From the NCBI GenBank assembly GCA_037179385.1, contig CM074185.1, positions 10,638,422-10,702,421 on the forward strand: 64,000 bases of DNA, given 5' to 3'. A program made the position numbers and the translations under genes. The stretch comes from Holothuria scabra (taxonomy: Eukaryota; Echinodermata; Holothuroidea; Aspidochirotida; Holothuriidae). Positions 60,301 through 64,000 of this stretch are shown here, piece by piece; position 1 is the stretch's first letter; the number at the start of each line of letters is the position of its first letter. The notes under the pieces are model-generated. The model made no database searches, was not told the DNA's origin, and saw only the letters and a program-made list of their open reading frames with translations.

Positions 60301-63300
60301 CTCCGTAAGTTTCTGAACACCTGGGGGGTTCGTAAGATCAAATATTTTCTTTTATTCTAGGCGACCCGCTTGGACAGTCCCCCTCCCATCCCATTTTTTT
60401 TCCTTTCCGCCATACTTGACATGACGCTCTGCACACTTTTCTGTAAAGGAATTAATTTCATTGCGGAAAAATTGTCAAAATCAGAACTTTATGAAGGAGG
60501 GTCGTTTTATTCTATTGAGTCACCAGCTAAATAGCTATCCCATATAGACAGATAGACCGGTTTTTTCCATAGCAATTAAAAAGTATTGTGCCATACTTTT
60601 AAACGAGACGATCTTGTCAAAGCAGATATTTAACTATGACTAAGTACGACGCGGTCGACGTAGACCATAAATATTGACATAATTTGTTTGAGGTTGAAAA
60701 ATCTCGGAATTTGCTTTTCAATTTTAAGGTGTAAGCACGAACTGGGCTTACCTGAAGCCATTGTTTGCGTCAGCTAATCGAATCATGCCGTAGTACAGAC
60801 TTTCTCCGCTTATGATGGTGGCCGAATACGTCTGGGTCTGGTTGCTAATGACCACTTTCACAGTAAATGTTGTAGTGTTACTATTTGGCAGGATTGGTGA
60901 CAGTCTTACGGTTGTCGTAGCTGTAATTGAACATAAATGAAAATCACGGACGCTTTAACATCCTTGGTTGGTGACAGCCATGAGTGAAACTAGGGCTTTG
61001 AGATCAACTATTTTATTAGCGTAAGGGTGCGGACTACATGCAACAGGGAATTATGCAATCGACTTAAATCTAATGACACACACATCCTCTGGACCTTGGA
61101 TGCACCTTCTTGAGTTTTCGAATACTTCCAAACTTAACGCAGTTCTTACCACATGCTTGAGACTTAAGTCCCCCCCCCCCTCACCCTGGTAGCATTCCCA
61201 TATGGGTCTAAGGTGCAAAATAATATGGGACCCATATGGTTTGACGTATATGGGGCCCATATGGGAATGCTACCAGTTTGCCTTTCTTTCCTTTTGTTTA
61301 TCTGTGGTGTTTACATCACGGTTAGAATTACACAGCCTTCATAACCAAAGAAATTTTCACAATGTCTTAAAGTATTGACTCCTTTTAAGAATTTTTATTC
61401 ATCAAGTTGTGGGCTCCTATCGAGGGGAATGCAGCTTTCGGTAGAAATACGTTTCATATTCATGGATAATAATCGCGAAAGTTGCAGGACTCTGACCAAA
61501 TGATCATTGAAGAGTCGCCAGAAAATTTCAGTGAGTACAAAAACTACTGCAATACTGACAGTGCCTTCCTTTTTAATTTTTAATCTTGTTCATTTCTTGG
61601 AGAAATTGACAAAGTGTTTTCCTACCAACTTAGGTATTGATTTTCTCCTTAATTTTGTAAAAACACAAAGAACTGATTAGAACACAGTAAAACCCTTTCG
61701 GCCGTGAAACGTGTGAGCAATTTGCCAGCTCTGCCAATGGAATATGTACCCTTATTTTGTTTTATCATCAGGGAAAACGCGGTATGATCAAGGTTCATAT
61801 AGCACACTGCGAAGTCTGTGGGTACTTTTTCCCTCATTTTCCAACCCCCCCCCCCCCCCAACAAGTACTCATCCCTGCCACAACTCTCTAAATTGCTATA
61901 AAGAATGCAAGTTGAATAAGGCATGTTTTTCGATTTCCATACTTGCAGGGGAAAATTGTGCAAGGAGATAGCCCTTCCCACAACACTCTGACCTTTTCTT
62001 CCAAGTTATTTTGGCTGATGCCACTTATTGCTTATCGAACTTCCAGCACGATATCTTGATATAGCCGCACAACGGAACAACTAGAAGAAACATACATAAC
62101 ATGTTATCCCAGGTCACGTTCTGTCTGAGGCTTAATATTGAGTAATTGATATACGCGGTGAAAGTCTATCTTGATAGTTTTAGAGTTGATATTGTCTAAT
62201 ATAAATTTACTGAAGATCAAGACAAAGCACCAGCATGCTGATATCCGATTACTCCATACTTTGAATCATTAGACAGCATGAAACTTATGCCGCCTAAAAT
62301 GCAATCATGTTGCACAACTCAGAGGGTCGTTGCCGAAATTTCCATTTCCATCAGCTGCAAGGAATCAGTGGCGTAACTAGACTTTTTTATTTGGGGGGCT
62401 GTGGAGAGTCAAAGCATCTGTATTGGTGGAGCAAGTATTAATGGCACTATGTAAACGAAACCCACCATCGGTTGGCGCGTAGCGTACGGAGAAATTTTTG
62501 TTGAGAAAATCATTTTCCGCACATTGGTAGAAATGTCACCCCCTCCCCCACCTCACAGCTTTTTGAGTTTTCGGCGAAATTTTAGTTTTGAGTGACAAAT
62601 GACTTACTTTAAGTCGGTACAGAAACAACGTATTTTCTACAATCGGAATCTACTGAAGTAGTGATTCATCTTATTGCTGATTACAGAGTGACACACATAC
62701 CAACAAAGTAGAATCATTTTATCTGTCCTTTATACGTTCATTGGCCCTCATGTGAGATATTTCATGACTCTAAAGAGGGGGCCAAGTTTGATAACTTCCC
62801 ATTATCTTAGGTACGTTGGAGTTGACATTGCAGGTAGTTAAATTGGCCAGGAGTTTGTTAATGTAAAACTATTTTTTCACTTTCTATTTTGTGTTGTTCG
62901 TGCATGTATCTAATTTACTCTTGTAAGTGTTCATTATTGTTAAAGAGGGTCTGATTGAAAAAGTAGCCTGGGTTCTAGTTGTCGTCTGCAATGTTTGGGA
63001 CAACTGTAACTGCATTACCATTTTGGTACTAAAAAAAAAGAAAATCCAAACTAATCCTGACGACCGGACTCTTAAATATCTCCTTGCTGCGATATTTTTC
63101 AGAAAAAAGTCAACCCACGATGTAAACAATTTAATTGTGACTCCTGTGGTTATCAAGTTAGTAGGTACAGCAAAATCTTTGTCTTGAAATGATTTTTAAC
63201 TTACGCGAAGGGCAAGGAATAGTCACATTTCGAAGGCTTCCAAAGTTGTTGCAACCAAGAATGGGAATTATCTGCGCAAGCGGGCCAACTGATCTGAAAT

Positions 63301-63385
63301 CCCCTGAAGTGTGATTCTGAATAAGAAATTGCACGGCATCAACGCAGTTCCATGAAGTAAGGGCAGCGTTCGCAGCAGTCAAAGC
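57284..63385 (-). CDS. TCN2-like: Second transcobalamin-like B12 carrier, 3' half (partial)
   Basis: Minus-strand exons at 63,385-63,205, 60,920-60,752, 59,002-58,878 and 57,348-57,284 join in frame (540 nt, 179 residues plus TGA). They correspond to exons 5-8 of gene 1, with identical lengths (181, 169, 125, 65) and phases (1,2,1). By eye the first of these exons is about 55% identical to its counterpart in protein. Conserved features are the family cysteines in WNC and IPCP, ALTAA, PLAQIIPILGCNNFGSL, LYYGMIRLAD, LYWTIHVG and the C-terminal GIEGLFPSEG...LFILTDFS. The proline-rich linker of gene 1 is replaced by a Ser/Thr/Asn-rich one with several N-x-T sites (NSNTTT, SNQTQT). Exons 1-4, including the signal peptide, must lie beyond 64,000. 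All four exons are open with good splice sites, so it looks functional. Confidence 0.88.
57349..58877 (-). other. Gene 2 intron between the last two exons
   Basis: 1.5 kb; holds a possible tRNA-derived SINE (57,836-57,915). Nothing else recognised. Confidence 0.6.
57836..57915 (-). mobile_element. Possible tRNA-derived SINE head
   Basis: The minus strand has TCTAGTGGTAGAGTA (A-box-like, 57,891-57,905) and CCAGGTTCTATAG (B-box-like, 57,857-57,869) at tRNA spacing. The boxes are imperfect and no tail was identified. Confidence 0.35.
58878..59002 (-). CDS. TCN2-like: B12-carrier gene 2, exon homologous to exon 7
   Basis: 125 nt, acceptor ccctag, donor G|GTTAGT, phase 1. It encodes TSDSSFGKSIDAINGVAKNA and LYWTIHVGQAG. 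Confidence 0.9.
59710..59912. mobile_element. piggyBac-like MITE with TTAA ends
   Basis: 203 bp, TTAA at both ends, with terminal inverted repeats CCCTTTACCGTTG at the left and its complement at the right. Known piggyBac termini also begin CCC after TTAA. It is GC-rich inside, unlike its surroundings. Overlapping open frames are not genes. Confidence 0.75.
60034..60189. mobile_element. Foldback MITE, 156 bp
   Basis: Arms of about 50 bp starting atagacctatttccaaat and ending with the complement, with roughly four or five mismatches. A spacer of about 50 bp separates them. Confidence 0.75.
60752..60920 (-). CDS. TCN2-like: B12-carrier gene 2, exon homologous to exon 6
   Basis: 169 nt, acceptor aattacag, donor AG|GTAAGC, phase 2. 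It encodes the linker and TTFTVKVVISNQTQTYSATI, then LYYGMIRLADANNGF. Confidence 0.9.
61186..61276. repeat. 91-bp palindromic element with 21-bp perfect arms
   Basis: Arms at 61,186-61,206 and 61,256-61,276 are perfect inverted copies (ctggtagcattcccatatgg plus g). The centre holds more cccatatgg words, so the whole can fold on itself. Confidence 0.8.
62450..62545 (+). repeat. GTTGGCGC-family short repeat, distant copy
   Basis: ccaccatcggttggcgcgtagcg followed by the family's gtac-gagaaattt words and a closing aaatgtca. The upstream gcg is lost. Confidence 0.55.
63205..63385 (-). CDS. TCN2-like: B12-carrier gene 2, exon homologous to exon 5
   Basis: 181 nt, acceptor cattctcag, donor C|GTAAGT, phase 1. 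It encodes ALTAANAALTSWNCVDAVQF and PLAQIIPILGCNNFGSLRN, ending IPCPS. Same length as exon 5 of gene 1. Confidence 0.92.
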
Positions 63386-64000
63386 CTGAGAATGATAAAA
63401 AATGCATATTTGAGACAGTTAAGCTATTAATGCTGCATGCTTTGTCTTAGTGTGTGCCAATGTTCGTGTGTGTACGCGTTCGTTTGTTTTGTGTGTGTGC
63501 GTGTGCGCCCGCGTTAGTGTGGGTGGATTGCTTACAACTGAGTCTGGTCCAGGACACGTCGATCCAGGGTTCCGGCTGCTGGAAAGTTTTTGCCCCCCCC
63601 CCCCATCCACAAATCATGTCGGATCCCCTTCTGTAAGGACCGTATTTAAATTGTTTCTAAGTTTTACCACAAAGACTCATATATTTTAAAGATTGACTAA
63701 AGAATTACATGCATACAATTCTCATTTTGGTTGTTGTTCGGCGTTACTCAAGTACGATATAAAGTTTACCTTTATTCACTTATTGTTCTTATGGTTCCCA
63801 GAGATACAAGTCAAATAACTCTACATCAGTAATATAATGATTACAATTTCGGAGCAGGTGAGGATACCAGCTGATCATTTCCCCCAAAGTATTTGAAAGT
63901 CATAGGGTTAAACTTTCTGGGTAGACACAATAGGGCCCAGATCTGGCTTATGAATGGGGGATTTTCCAACAGCCGGTCGAACCCTGGATCATGTTGTGGA
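63386..64000 (-). other. Gene 2 intron upstream of the exon-5 homologue (runs off the window)
   Basis: A GT-rich and poly-C tract at 63,440-63,605. No exon 4 homologue is visible before the window ends. Confidence 0.6.

Larger units (their letters stand above)
59003..60751 (-). other. Gene 2 intron with two MITEs
   Basis: Contains a piggyBac-like MITE (59,710-59,912) and a foldback MITE (60,034-60,189). Confidence 0.65.
60921..63204 (-). other. Gene 2 intron between exons 5 and 6 homologues
   Basis: Holds a 91-bp palindromic element (61,186-61,276), poly-C tracts near 61,171 and 61,846, and a GTTGGCGC-family copy (about 62,450). No exon is seen. Confidence 0.6.

Noticed and set aside
63419..63689. 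Frames with His-Thr or Cys-Val repeats
   Set aside because: Produced by a GT-rich tract and poly-C.
1..64000. CRISPR arrays, operons or bacterial signals
   Set aside because: Regular spaced repeats with unique spacers are absent; genes have spliceosomal introns, so the sequence is eukaryotic.

Overview
The window is eukaryotic: interrupted genes with GT/AG introns, AT-rich sequence, long (TA)n microsatellites, tRNA-derived SINEs, MITEs and Penelope-like retroelements. The only cellular genes I recognise are two cobalamin (vitamin B12) carrier genes of the transcobalamin/intrinsic-factor family. With the repeat content they suggest a marine deuterostome invertebrate (echinoderm, hemichordate or similar). 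I cannot fix the species from sequence alone.

Layout. 1-26.86 kb holds no gene I can support. It carries dispersed repeats (1-1.5, 2.7 kb), a TTAA-bounded MITE (3.1-3.5 kb, decayed copy near 13.2 kb), a tandem duplication (10.9-11.7 kb), and a retroelement cluster at 17.0-23.65 kb. In that cluster are PLE-1 (+), a separate minus-strand PLE 3' end, PLE-2 (mostly minus, N-terminal part inverted) and three tRNA-derived SINEs, nearly all abutting (TA)n tracts. Three hammerhead-ribozyme-shaped sequences lie there, and a fourth, deleted one lies in PLE-3 at 44.57 kb.

26.885-52.821 kb (+) is a complete 8-exon transcobalamin-like gene. The exons join in frame to 448 codons plus stop, with a signal peptide, the alpha/alpha-barrel domain, a proline-rich linker and the C-terminal beta domain. 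Its introns hold a SINE, foldback elements, dispersed repeats, PLE-3 and a palindromic minisatellite.

57.284-63.385 kb (-) holds the last four exons of a paralogue whose first exons lie beyond 64 kb. It is tail-to-tail with the first gene, and its exon lengths (181, 169, 125, 65 nt) and intron phases match those of gene 1 exactly. The 4.5 kb between the genes holds a second MITE copy and short palindromic repeats; further MITEs sit in the introns of the second gene.

The two genes should both make secreted B12-binding proteins. The retroelements are a separate layer: GIY-YIG Penelope-like elements with embedded hammerhead ribozymes, plus SINEs whose 3' ends resemble those of the PLEs and may be mobilised by them. 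All exon boundaries, alignments and folds were made by eye.
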